A stretch of DNA of 11,175 bases from Microcaldota archaeon (GCA_013331535.1 DUGF01000057.1:817-11991), one strand, 5' to 3'. Numbered from the stretch's first letter, positions 1 through 6,111 are shown. Numbers and translations are program-made. Notes: a model not told the origin generated them from the sequence alone.

Positions 1-53
1 TCCAGGCGTGCGCACTACCAGGTTTTTCGCCACAAAATGGATGCGATCTCGGC
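1..53 (-). tRNA. Partial tRNA-Ser(GGA), probable intron before the D-loop, cut by window edge
   Basis: Read on the minus strand from 53, the sequence follows tRNA order. GCCGAGA would be the acceptor strand (53-47), then T8-C9. GCAT (44-41) pairs with GTGC (15-12) as the D-stem, with one T-G wobble. AACCTGGTA (24-16) matches the D-loop pattern A-R-Y-Y-N-G-G-N-A. G26 follows, then CACGC as the 5' anticodon stem (10-6), and C-T-G-G-A (5-1), that is C32, U33 and anticodon GGA for serine. A GCC start is usual for archaeal tRNA-Ser. Sixteen extra bases (40-25) lie between D-stem and D-loop and must be an intron if the gene is functional. I could not fold an ideal bulge-helix-bulge. The 3' half lies outside the window, so the acceptor pairing, class II variable arm and T-arm cannot be checked. 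A degenerate tRNA remnant is the main alternative. Confidence 0.45.
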
Positions 54-78
54 ATGAAGTAGTTGATATTATCATAAT

Positions 79-89
79 TCTATTTTTAA
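79..89 (-). promoter_or_regulatory. Possible TATA box for the partial tRNA
   Basis: On the minus strand TTAAAAATAG lies about 28-36 nt upstream of the predicted tRNA 5' end at 53, the usual distance of an archaeal TATA box. The stretch is AT-rich throughout, so the exact box is uncertain. Confidence 0.3.
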
Positions 90-114
90 TCTTATTTTTC
101 TTCCGTGCGAATGA

Positions 115-720
115 CTAAAGCGTCATCTGCTGGCTTTCATCCTCTGCGGATTTACTTTCAGTACTCTCTGATTTGCTTTCTTTTGTGTTCTCTTCCGAAT
201 TTGCTGCGGTAGCGGTCGGAATCGTTTGTTGAGCCTGCTGCGCAACCACGTTCGCCTTTACATCGCCAAAATACGTCCTGAATTTCTCTGTGAGCGTTAT
301 CTTTGCAGTCCTTCCCGCCTTGTGAGTTTTTATAAATCCTTTCTCTACAAGCTCTCGCACATCATCGTAAATCTGCGCTCCAATTTTGCGTGCAAGTTCT
401 GATTTAAGCATTCCATCATGCTTTGAAATATATGCAAGTGTCCTTAACGCTGGCTTGCTTATCTCGGTTTCCTGCGCAAATTGTTTTACGCGGTTCACAT
501 AATCATTTTTTATGCGCATGGAGTATTTTCCATCCATATTCACGATTTCAATAGCGCTTCCCTTGTCTTTGTATTCCTGTACAAGTTCTTCCGCCATCTT
601 CTGAATATATCCAAGTGCTCCTATCCCAGTAAGTTGTTTCATTTCCTGAAGTGTAAGCTCTCTGGGGCTGATGAATAATGCAGCTTCAATAACTCTTTTC
701 TCATTAATGTCTGCGGGCAT
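115..720 (-). CDS. scpB: Segregation and condensation protein B (ScpB)
   Basis: ScpB is the winged-helix (kite) partner of the kleisin ScpA in SMC condensin complexes that compact and segregate the chromosome. This 201-residue protein opens with the family-typical 'EKRVIEAALFISPRELTLQEM' stretch (residues 7-27). A first winged-helix follows to about residue 85, and a second (about 86-150) begins 'LRTLAYISKHDGMLKSELA' and ends in a wing with 'GRTAKITLTEKFRTYFG'. Residues 155-201 are a low-complexity tail rich in Q, T, S, E and K, probably disordered. ATG at 720 is preceded by GTGAT (724-728), complementary to the 16S rRNA 3' end. It is the last gene of a minus-strand cluster, 9 nt after the adenylate kinase gene. 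No scpA or smc is visible here. Family assignment is good; complex membership is inferred from family knowledge. Confidence 0.85.
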   Translation of the reverse strand: MPADINEKRVIEAALFISPRELTLQEMKQLTGIGALGYIQKMAEELVQEYKDKGSAIEIVNMDGKYSMRIKNDYVNRVKQFAQETEISKPALRTLAYISKHDGMLKSELARKIGAQIYDDVRELVEKGFIKTHKAGRTAKITLTEKFRTYFGDVKANVVAQQAQQTIPTATAANSEENTKESKSESTESKSAEDESQQMTL

Positions 721-729
721 GTTATCACT

Positions 730-1272
730 TTAGCGTTCCGTGTTTCGCGTTCTGAGTTTCGTATACCTCTTCAGTTCTTTTCCGTAATCCACCGTATCTC
801 CGTTTACATTTTTATTCCTATTTTTTACGGTAAGGAGGATTCGCCTGGTGAGTTCACCCGCAGTTTTTCCTGAGGTTTCTATCTCAATAATGCGTGCGGT
901 TCCTTTTTTTCCGTAATTCTGCCAGACTTTTTGCGAACAGTAATCAAGCATTTCGGCAACAAGATTCTCATCAATCTTTTTCTTGTTATACCCTCGTTTT
1001 CCCAGCCTTTTCAATAATGTTTTTGGATTTGTTCTAAGCACAAACACATATTCGCACGGAACAAAAAACTCGCATGCAAGGTGGCCTTCTAGTATGAAGT
1101 TTTTCTTGTTGCTAATTACTTTTAATATTTTTTTTCGCAATCTAGCGACATCTACTTCGGTTGCCTTTTCAATTTTTTTTATATCTATCAATTCACAATC
1201 AGTCTTTTGTACAACTATTTTCGCAACTGAGCTTTTGCCTGTTCCCGGAGTTCCGGTTATCACAATCCGCAT
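730..1272 (-). CDS. AK6/Fap7-type adenylate kinase
   Basis: This 180-residue P-loop NMP kinase matches the archaeal/eukaryotic AK6 (Fap7, hCINAP) family, broad-specificity adenylate kinases also linked to small-subunit rRNA maturation in eukaryotes and archaea. Walker A is GTPGTGKSS at residues 7-15, right after the first beta strand MRIVIT. Residues 63-66 (GHLA) fit the family's second core strand. The family signature 'FVLRTNPKTLLKRLGKRGY' occupies 77-95, and the helix 'KKIDENLVAEMLD' occupies 98-110. Length is normal for the family. The basic C-terminal end (about 148-180, rich in K, R and N) looks flexible. The gene begins 21 nt after the PadR-like stop and ends 9 nt before scpB, so the three are probably co-transcribed. 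A role in ribosome assembly is inference from homologues. Confidence 0.87.
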   Translation of the reverse strand: MRIVITGTPGTGKSSVAKIVVQKTDCELIDIKKIEKATEVDVARLRKKILKVISNKKNFILEGHLACEFFVPCEYVFVLRTNPKTLLKRLGKRGYNKKKIDENLVAEMLDYCSQKVWQNYGKKGTARIIEIETSGKTAGELTRRILLTVKNRNKNVNGDTVDYGKELKRYTKLRTRNTER

Positions 1273-1293
1273 ATTTTCATCTTCCCGTTGGTA

Positions 1294-1632
1294 TCAGAGT
1301 CCTTTGCTTAGAAGTACGAAATACTGTTTTGCGAAATTAAGAGTTTCCTCACCTTTTTTGGTTATATTATAATACTTGCGTCTCTCCTCTCCGACCGTTT
1401 CCGCTTTTATCATTCCATCTCCTTCAAGTTTGTAAAGAACCAGATATATCATTACTTTGCTTGGTTTGAAGAAGAATTCCTTTTCAATTTCGTCATCAAG
1501 AGTATATGCGTACATTCGTTCATTTCTTTTTATGAGCGAAATAATGTACAACCAAAGATTTCCAACAGTGAGAAGCTGTTTAAGTCTTTTGACTGGTTTG
1601 CTTGAGATAACTTCTTTTTCACCCATATACAT
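1294..1632 (-). CDS. PadR-like winged-helix transcriptional regulator
   Basis: A small DNA-binding protein of about 112 residues. The pattern 'LWLYIISLIKRNERMYAYTL' followed by 'FFFKPSKVMIYLVLYKLEGD' fits the PadR fold: helix 1, then the recognition helix with the family's characteristic 'Y-LY-LE-G-I' core. The wing 'GEERRKYYNITKKGEETL' closes the domain. No effector domain is present beyond a short C-terminal helix that would serve dimerisation. ATG at 1632 or 1626 are both plausible starts; a TTG at 1638 would add two residues and seems less likely. It sits 15 nt downstream of the cysteine-repeat surface protein and 21 nt before the adenylate kinase. It may control this cluster, but no operator palindrome was recognised near the cluster promoter. 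Confidence 0.8.
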   Translation of the reverse strand: MYMGEKEVISSKPVKRLKQLLTVGNLWLYIISLIKRNERMYAYTLDDEIEKEFFFKPSKVMIYLVLYKLEGDGMIKAETVGEERRKYYNITKKGEETLNFAKQYFVLLSKGL

Positions 1633-1647
1633 AACCAACGTTTTCTG

Positions 1648-2847
1648 TTACTTAAACTTTCCTTCACAGAGTGTTTTCTCCGCGTTGTTCGTTGTCAAAT
1701 CGCAAATACTGGAATTCTTATTTCCAACAGCGGAATAAGTATAACATTTCTGCTTCCAACCGTCGTGAATGATGTTCTTACAGTTGTCAGGCGGAATTGG
1801 CACAGTAGTGTTTACCAGTATCGTTGAAATATAACAGTTTATCCTGCTGCCAGCATCTTCGCTTTCATTTATGTAAGTGCATGCGGATGGATTTCTGTTC
1901 TGAATCGCAGTATCAACAAAGCACCCTATCTTCGTGAATTTTGCGTACTTATGTATCTGCGTGCATCCAAGCGGATCTCCAGTTCCCACAGAATAATTTT
2001 TATAACAGCTCCATGAATTGTCCAAGTCTATATTCTTGCAATAAGTGTAATTTTTATTAAGTTTTGCGAAATATGCGTAGCAATCTATGGCATAAGTTGA
2101 ATCTTTTTGTATCTTGTCGCATGAATTCATGTCTCCATTCCATTTTGCGTATAAATCATGGCAATAATTTATAACTGAGGGAAATGCCAGTTCACCACAG
2201 GTATCCTTGTTTTTTATCAATGCGGCACACGCTCCCTGCGCGCCTTCTGTTTCAAGTTGTGAGCATATTTTTGTATCCTGAGTTTTGTTTGCGTATTCAA
2301 TTACGCACCATGTTTCCTTCTTACATCCAGTGTATTCTAATTTGTTTTCTACAAGGCATGCTCCGAGTCCGCTACCCGTTTTTCCAGTGCACGGGTTTGC
2401 CGCTGCCGAACATTTGTTTCGTTCGTTATCCTCGAGAATGTTCGTGCAAAACTCAACTGATTTTTTTGCTACTGCGTAGTTTGTCACGCATTCTGTCTTT
2501 TTGGTGGAATTTGTAATCTTCAAACATGTTTCAAATGAAATACTCGCGAGCTGTTCATAGCAATTTTGAGCAGTCGCGATATTTACAATGTTTTCGCACA
2601 TTGTTGCATCCTTTGTTGATACCGCTTCATTTAGCCAGCATTCATCATTTTGGCACGTTATATTATCTGTGGATTTATTTTCTGGTGGTGGTCCAGTGAA
2701 AGATGTTTGTTGGTACGGTTCCTGTCGTCCCCCGCTTAAAAATACAAAACTAAGTATAACCAGTATAACTACTGCTCCAAATATTATGTAGGCATTTTTT
2801 AGTTTTTCCTTTTCGATCGGGTTTTCATATTTAAAATCTTTTTTCAT
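1648..2847 (-). CDS. Membrane-anchored cysteine-repeat surface protein
   Basis: The function is unknown. The 399-residue protein has a short basic cytoplasmic N-terminus, one hydrophobic helix (about residues 20-38) and a long outside domain. That domain contains 28 cysteines, regularly spaced: C-x13-C alternates with C-x11 or C-x10-14-C through residues 65-394. The repeat can be written C(Y)-x3-A-x4-(D/N)-x3-C-x-I, with about twelve copies such as 'NCYEQLASISFETCLKI', 'DCYAYFAKLNKNYTYCKNI' and 'KCYTYSAVGNKNSSICDLT'. The even number of cysteines suggests disulfides between or within repeats. Several N-x-S/T sequons (for example NIT 62, NKT 187, NYT 266, NTT 346, NSS 378) are compatible with archaeal N-glycosylation. 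The start ATG has a strong ribosome-binding site AGGAGAT. It is the first gene of the minus-strand cluster. Similar alpha-helical Cys repeats occur in DPANN hypothetical proteins, from memory and unchecked. Confidence 0.88.
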   Translation of the reverse strand: MKKDFKYENPIEKEKLKNAYIIFGAVVILVILSFVFLSGGRQEPYQQTSFTGPPPENKSTDNITCQNDECWLNEAVSTKDATMCENIVNIATAQNCYEQLASISFETCLKITNSTKKTECVTNYAVAKKSVEFCTNILEDNERNKCSAAANPCTGKTGSGLGACLVENKLEYTGCKKETWCVIEYANKTQDTKICSQLETEGAQGACAALIKNKDTCGELAFPSVINYCHDLYAKWNGDMNSCDKIQKDSTYAIDCYAYFAKLNKNYTYCKNIDLDNSWSCYKNYSVGTGDPLGCTQIHKYAKFTKIGCFVDTAIQNRNPSACTYINESEDAGSRINCYISTILVNTTVPIPPDNCKNIIHDGWKQKCYTYSAVGNKNSSICDLTTNNAEKTLCEGKFK

Positions 2848-2851
2848 GAGG

Positions 2852-2858
2852 ATCTCCT
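2852..2858 (-). promoter_or_regulatory. Ribosome-binding site of the cysteine-repeat protein
   Basis: AGGAGAT on the minus strand, ending 4 nt before ATG at 2847. It is the clearest purine-rich Shine-Dalgarno site of the cluster and fixes the start. The leader from the TATA box below would be about 30 nt. Confidence 0.7.
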
Positions 2859-2900
2859 TCTTTGTCTTATGTATGGTAAGCTATACTAAAAACTAAAAAC

Positions 2901-2909
2901 ATTTAAATG
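2901..2909 (-). promoter_or_regulatory. TATA box of the minus-strand four-gene cluster
   Basis: CATTTAAAT on the minus strand, centred near 2904. It places a start site near 2878, about 30 nt before the ribosome-bound ATG at 2847. No closer TATA-like element fits as well. It lies directly downstream of the GC-rich hairpin at 2918-2936. Confidence 0.5.
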
Positions 2910-2917
2910 AAAGCCCC

Positions 2918-2936
2918 AAGGGGGCTCCGCCCCCTT
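2918..2936. repeat. Perfect GC-rich hairpin
   Basis: AAGGGGGC (2918-2925) and GCCCCCTT (2929-2936) are perfect inverted 8-mers around the 3-nt loop TCC. It lies just upstream of the cluster TATA box on the minus strand. No T-run follows on either strand, so it is not a normal terminator. It may be a dispersed palindromic element. Confidence 0.6.
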
Positions 2937-3085
2937 AGTGCTCTTCACGCCTCTCAAACCCCCGCGTAGCTAAATTTCACCTTTTTCATGTTTCTCCCCC
3001 CTGTCAAATCTCTGGTGACATGTTACTTGGTTGGACGAGTAGGTGGTTTAATCTGTTTTTGATTTTCCGAATGAAAGATTATGGG

Positions 3086-3093
3086 TATTTAAA
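3086..3093 (+). promoter_or_regulatory. TATA-like element upstream of the hairpin block
   Basis: TATTTAAA on the plus strand. A start about 25 nt downstream would fall near 3115, at the base of the first of three consecutive hairpins (3116-3216). The element is nearly self-complementary and could also work on the minus strand, where no gene follows until 2847. Confidence 0.3.
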
Positions 3094-3115
3094 TTTGCTG
3101 ATTCATAGAACATCC

Positions 3116-3140
3116 TCTCGCGCGTTTAATACGCGGGAGA
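3116..3140. repeat. Hairpin 1: ten-pair stem with one mismatch
   Basis: TCTCGCGCGT (3116-3125) pairs with ACGCGGGAGA (3131-3140) around loop TTAAT; only 3120/3136 (G-G) is unpaired. It is the first of three consecutive stems. Confidence 0.6.
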
Positions 3141-3142
3141 TC

Positions 3143-3162
3143 GACGAAACAATCGTTTCGTC
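3143..3162. repeat. Hairpin 2: perfect eight-pair stem
   Basis: GACGAAAC (3143-3150) and GTTTCGTC (3155-3162) are perfect inverted repeats around AATC. A run of five T follows at 3166-3170, so on the plus strand it could end a short transcript. Confidence 0.55.
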
Positions 3163-3184
3163 AACTTTTTGAGAAAGAGTGGGG

Positions 3185-3216
3185 GGTGAGATGGAGCTTC
3201 GGCTTACCATCTCGCC
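3185..3216 (+). repeat. Hairpin 3 with a cUUCGg tetraloop
   Basis: GGTGAGATGG (3185-3194) pairs with CCATCTCGCC (3207-3216), one T-G wobble included. The stem continues as AGC/GCT after a TA bulge and is closed by C-TTCG-G (3197-3202). cUUCGg is a canonical ultra-stable RNA tetraloop and appears only on the plus strand, which argues for an RNA-level role in that direction. Confidence 0.55.
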
Positions 3217-3245
3217 TCAAGGGAGTCCGGGGTGTGGCATCAGTT

Positions 3246-3306
3246 TGCGCTTCACTTCGTTAGTGTGGATCAACTGCACTGCGCTCACTTCGTTCGCGCG
3301 GATCAA
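3246..3306 (+). repeat. Two imperfect 27-28-bp direct repeats, 33 bp apart
   Basis: Copy 1 covers 3246-3273 and copy 2 covers 3280-3306. Both contain TGCGCT, then CACTTCGTT, then GGATCAA. They differ by one inserted T and three substitutions in the centre. The common core starts at 3253 and 3286, a 33-bp offset close to three helical turns. Both lie upstream of the TATA box of the secreted protein, in a position suited to a transcription factor binding one face of the DNA. Confidence 0.6.
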
Positions 3307-3318
3307 ACGCCCCAAACG

Positions 3319-3326
3319 TTTATAAA
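3319..3326 (+). promoter_or_regulatory. TATA box giving a leaderless transcript
   Basis: TTTATAAA, centred about 27 nt before ATG 3349. Archaeal transcription normally begins about 25-27 nt after the centre of the box, so the mRNA would begin at or next to the start codon. This decides the start at 3349 and rejects the upstream extension. Confidence 0.75.
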
Positions 3327-3348
3327 TCCCAGAACTGTTGTCTTTTGT

Positions 3349-4965
3349 ATGTCATCCCATATTCGTTTGTTTCTGGTAGGGGTTTTGCTGCTGTTTCTAA
3401 TTAGTTCTTCATTTGCTCCCCTGTTTCTAAAGGCCGGAGAGGAATTCACAAAGTATGGTTACAGATTAAAGCTCGATGGTGTTTTTACCGGGGATCCAAA
3501 ACCTCTTGCCCGCTTTGAATTATATGATGCTACTGGGGCATATCTTGGTACGTTTCAGTCTCAGGCCGGACTATTTTATTATCCAATCTCAGATTCCAAA
3601 TATTTGTCAGTTAGTTTAGAAAGCGTCCAGTCTTTTGGAGAAAATATCCTGGTAGATCTTAATGTAATTCTGTTGAATCAAAATTCCTTTTCAAAAGTAA
3701 TGTACGAAAATGATATTATAAATCTCGGTCTCTACGAGGTTCGTTTAAACGAGTTCCACAAGTTTGATGACACGGATGGTTCCAAGGTCGATTACGTTGT
3801 TCTTCGCGTCAGGCGTGTCAGCGGTTCAGAATCATTTGTTAAATTGTTGAAAGGAAGCTCTGCGCTTTATTATGATGAAGCAACCGGAGACTCAATTACA
3901 TTTTTACTCAGTGCAATAACAAAACAACAGGCAACAATTTCGTATTCTATGACATCCGCAAAATTAACCTCGGGAGAACGTTTCTATTCCGGTCAGCTTC
4001 GCAGTTATGGTTCACTAAAGATAGCTCTTCAGGATGTTAACTCATCAAATAGAGATGCAGTACTTTTTGCTTATAGAAAAGACAGTAAAAACACATTGAA
4101 GAAAGCAACTGTCTTCTACGGAACAAAAAACGCGATAGAATTACCAAATAAGGATATCGTCCAGGTTGATTTCGTGCGATTCGGTTCTTTTCCAAGACCC
4201 GATTCGAGCGATTCAATAATGTCATTTGCCGATACAACCATAAAAATCGTTCCCTACGAAAAGAAGGCGAATGCAGTGCGCTTGAAAGAAGGGGAAAGTG
4301 CAACTATTTTCGGAATTCCAATAACCTTGTCCAGTATCTCTCTTTTATCAGATCCGTTAAAGGCATATGTTGTCTTGAAATTGGATTCTGGCGATGTCCT
4401 GTTGGATATCTCAGTTGGAAAGAATGTCACTTATTCGGATGCTGCGAGCGAAAGAAAAATTTCACTATACCTGGATCGGGTTGATAGCGTTTCAGACAAG
4501 ATGAGCATGGATATTGTCGTTGATGTGGTCAAACCCGCTTCCTCTACGCTCCCACTTGGCATATATAGCGGGTGGAATCTTCTTTTTGTTCCATATTCTA
4601 ATCCACAGATAACCGGATGCTCTTTTGAAGCCTCCAAATCATTTGCGTATGCGAATAATGCTTATGCTAAGCTTGCCACTTTACAGCCCTTCACTGGTTT
4701 TTGGTACAAGGCGCCATATAACTGTGCTGCGGTTATCAGCGGAGATCTTAAGAAGGGTCATAAAATAACGCTGTCAAAAGGATGGAATATCTTCGGTACG
4801 TTCTCTCAGAAGTCTGCATCTTCTCTATCTGAGAGTTGTATTGTAGAAAAAGGGCCATATCTATTCGATGGTTCTGCGAAACAGTATGCACTCTCATCAT
4901 CCTTTAGTCCAGGTCGTGGGTATGTTGCAAAGGTGGCGTCGGATTGCACGTTTGCGATAGATTGA
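3349..4965 (+). CDS. Secreted beta-repeat surface protein with two C-terminal GWN modules
   Basis: The function is unknown. The 538-residue protein begins with a signal sequence: basic start MSSHIR, hydrophobic core LFLVGVLLLFLISSSFA, then the mature part from about residue 29. About four beta-rich units of 85-95 residues follow to about residue 400. Each begins near a 'GE/ND-x-Y/F-G' turn and has alternating hydrophobic strands, with segments such as 'YGYRLKLDGVF', 'LYEVRLNEFHKF', 'SLKIALQDVN' and 'GIPITLSSIS'. The C-terminal 130 residues hold two related modules starting GWNLLFVP (about 408) and GWNIFGTF (about 478). Each is followed by a cysteine, an aromatic 'GFWYKA' or 'GRGYVAK' element and a second cysteine. 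These modules resemble GWNL-type domains seen on archaeal surface proteins, by eye only. A longer frame opens at 3232, but residues before 3349 are translated repeat DNA upstream of the promoter. The stop abuts that of the convergent methyltransferase. Confidence 0.85.
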   Translation: MSSHIRLFLVGVLLLFLISSSFAPLFLKAGEEFTKYGYRLKLDGVFTGDPKPLARFELYDATGAYLGTFQSQAGLFYYPISDSKYLSVSLESVQSFGENILVDLNVILLNQNSFSKVMYENDIINLGLYEVRLNEFHKFDDTDGSKVDYVVLRVRRVSGSESFVKLLKGSSALYYDEATGDSITFLLSAITKQQATISYSMTSAKLTSGERFYSGQLRSYGSLKIALQDVNSSNRDAVLFAYRKDSKNTLKKATVFYGTKNAIELPNKDIVQVDFVRFGSFPRPDSSDSIMSFADTTIKIVPYEKKANAVRLKEGESATIFGIPITLSSISLLSDPLKAYVVLKLDSGDVLLDISVGKNVTYSDAASERKISLYLDRVDSVSDKMSMDIVVDVVKPASSTLPLGIYSGWNLLFVPYSNPQITGCSFEASKSFAYANNAYAKLATLQPFTGFWYKAPYNCAAVISGDLKKGHKITLSKGWNIFGTFSQKSASSLSESCIVEKGPYLFDGSAKQYALSSSFSPGRGYVAKVASDCTFAID

Positions 4966-6111
4966 TTAATGTGCTGGTCGTACCCCTGTTGTACTTTCTT
5001 TCTCTTTTATTCTTTTTATATTTTGACTCATCATTGTTTCTTTAGCTAAATCCGGGTCGGTGAAGCACGCCTGCCAGCCCAATATTATCTCTACCGCCTG
5101 TCCTAATTCTAATCTAATGCGCATTTCGAGTGCGGCTTTTGGATCTTTTAGACGTCCGTCTCTTAAGTCTCGTATCCAACTATCTCTTTCCTGCCTTTCT
5201 CTTAGATGAAGCGTATCAATCTCTAAACCTATTACCTCCTCTGCTTTGAAAGCTGCTTTTACCTCTAATATTGTCGTTATCGTTTCAATCAACATATCAG
5301 TGACTTTGTAACGAAGCTGTGGATCTGGAGGTTGCAGCAAAAATGCATACATATCATGTCTTCCATCAATGTCTGTATTTCTTTCTATATGTGGCGTTCT
5401 GGTTCTGTTCAACATGTAACGAAAATCATAATGTGATTGTGGCGTCATCAAGGAATCAAAAAATAAATCTATCACTCCCCTTTCTCCACTGAACCTCGCG
5501 GGAAACTCATCAATCCACAACACTTTCCCAACACCGGGTTTTAATGCCTTTTCCGCAATGTGTCCTTCAAAAAGACTTTTTACCCCTATTAGATGCCATG
5601 TTTGTGAAATTAGTACTACGTCATATTCCTGCCGTGGCCATACGGCTGAGGGTACAGATTCTTCTATATCTAGGTTACTGAACGTCACTCTCTTTCCCAG
5701 CAGCGGCTTGAGTCTTGTGCGTGCCATCTCTAGCATTTTGCTATTCATATCATTTGCATGTACGAACTCAACGCCAGGGCAGTGCTCCAGTAACATTTCC
5801 AACACTGCGCCAGTGCCACAACTCAAGTCCAAAACCCTGCCTTTCACATGCCTTCGTATAACTTCGTCGGATAGGAGCGTTCTTATTGCAGGATAGTGTT
5901 GAGTACGCTCCATAAACCTATCATATGGTTCTATAATTATGCTGCCGTGTTTATATCCACTGGCCCATAAATGAAAAAGAATCTGCATCCTTCTCTGTCG
6001 CGGTATGTCAGTCACCATCTGCCGTATCCGTCTGTCTTCTTTTGAATGTCGTTCTGCACGTTCAATTATCTTCTTTTCCGCATCGGACAGGTGAAATGTT
6101 TTAATTCTCAT
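4966..6111 (-). CDS. Class I SAM-dependent methyltransferase, substrate unknown
   Basis: This 381-residue protein has a Rossmann-like methyltransferase core at about residues 75-205. Motif I is VLDLSCGTGAVLE (93-105), which binds S-adenosylmethionine. The acidic residue after strand 2 is D121 in 'HANDMN', and D148 in 'SNLDIEES' follows strand 3. Motif IV is DVVLISQTWHLI (164-175), without the NPPY or DPPY of N-methylases, as in small-molecule and lipid or quinone methyltransferases. Residues 1-75 are charged helices, and 210-381 form a long, mostly helical extension not typical of the minimal fold. The extension could supply the substrate pocket or dimerisation. GTTTAAAC (6137-6144) lies about 28 nt before ATG, so the transcript is nearly leaderless. 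It is monocistronic, divergent from EF-1alpha, and its stop touches that of the secreted protein gene. The substrate cannot be read from sequence. Confidence 0.88.
   Translation of the reverse strand: MRIKTFHLSDAEKKIIERAERHSKEDRRIRQMVTDIPRQRRMQILFHLWASGYKHGSIIIEPYDRFMERTQHYPAIRTLLSDEVIRRHVKGRVLDLSCGTGAVLEMLLEHCPGVEFVHANDMNSKMLEMARTRLKPLLGKRVTFSNLDIEESVPSAVWPRQEYDVVLISQTWHLIGVKSLFEGHIAEKALKPGVGKVLWIDEFPARFSGERGVIDLFFDSLMTPQSHYDFRYMLNRTRTPHIERNTDIDGRHDMYAFLLQPPDPQLRYKVTDMLIETITTILEVKAAFKAEEVIGLEIDTLHLRERQERDSWIRDLRDGRLKDPKAALEMRIRLELGQAVEIILGWQACFTDPDLAKETMMSQNIKRIKEKESTTGVRPAH

Larger units (their letters stand above)
2848..3348. other. 501-bp divergent intergenic region, structured, no convincing gene
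   Basis: It separates the minus-strand surface-protein cluster from the plus-strand secreted protein. It holds the two promoters, four strong inverted repeats (listed separately) and one pair of imperfect direct repeats. A TATA-like TATTTAAA at 3086-3093 (plus) could start an RNA near 3115, just at the first of three consecutive hairpins. No tRNA, RNase P or SRP RNA signature was recognised. A plus-strand frame with ATG at 3020 gives 50 codons but runs through the hairpins and has no recognisable protein features. Confidence 0.5.

Noticed and set aside
2..118. Short plus-strand frames ending at 57 and 118
   Set aside because: They overlap the tRNA-like sequence and the T-rich spacer; no recognisable C-terminal protein motif.
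3020..3172. 50-codon plus-strand frame starting MLLGWTSRW
   Set aside because: No ribosome-binding site, runs through two perfect hairpins, and the composition looks like translated non-coding DNA.
3086..3216. SRP RNA or RNase P RNA
   Set aside because: None of the conserved core motifs of either RNA was seen, and the region is too short.
3246..3306. CRISPR repeats
   Set aside because: Only two diverged copies, 6 nt apart rather than separated by spacer-sized sequence, and no cas genes nearby.
3232..3348. N-terminal extension of the secreted protein (39 residues before MSSHIR)
   Set aside because: It spans the direct repeats and the TATA box at 3319-3326, which predicts transcription starting at 3349. 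It lacks a ribosome-binding site and would bury the signal sequence.
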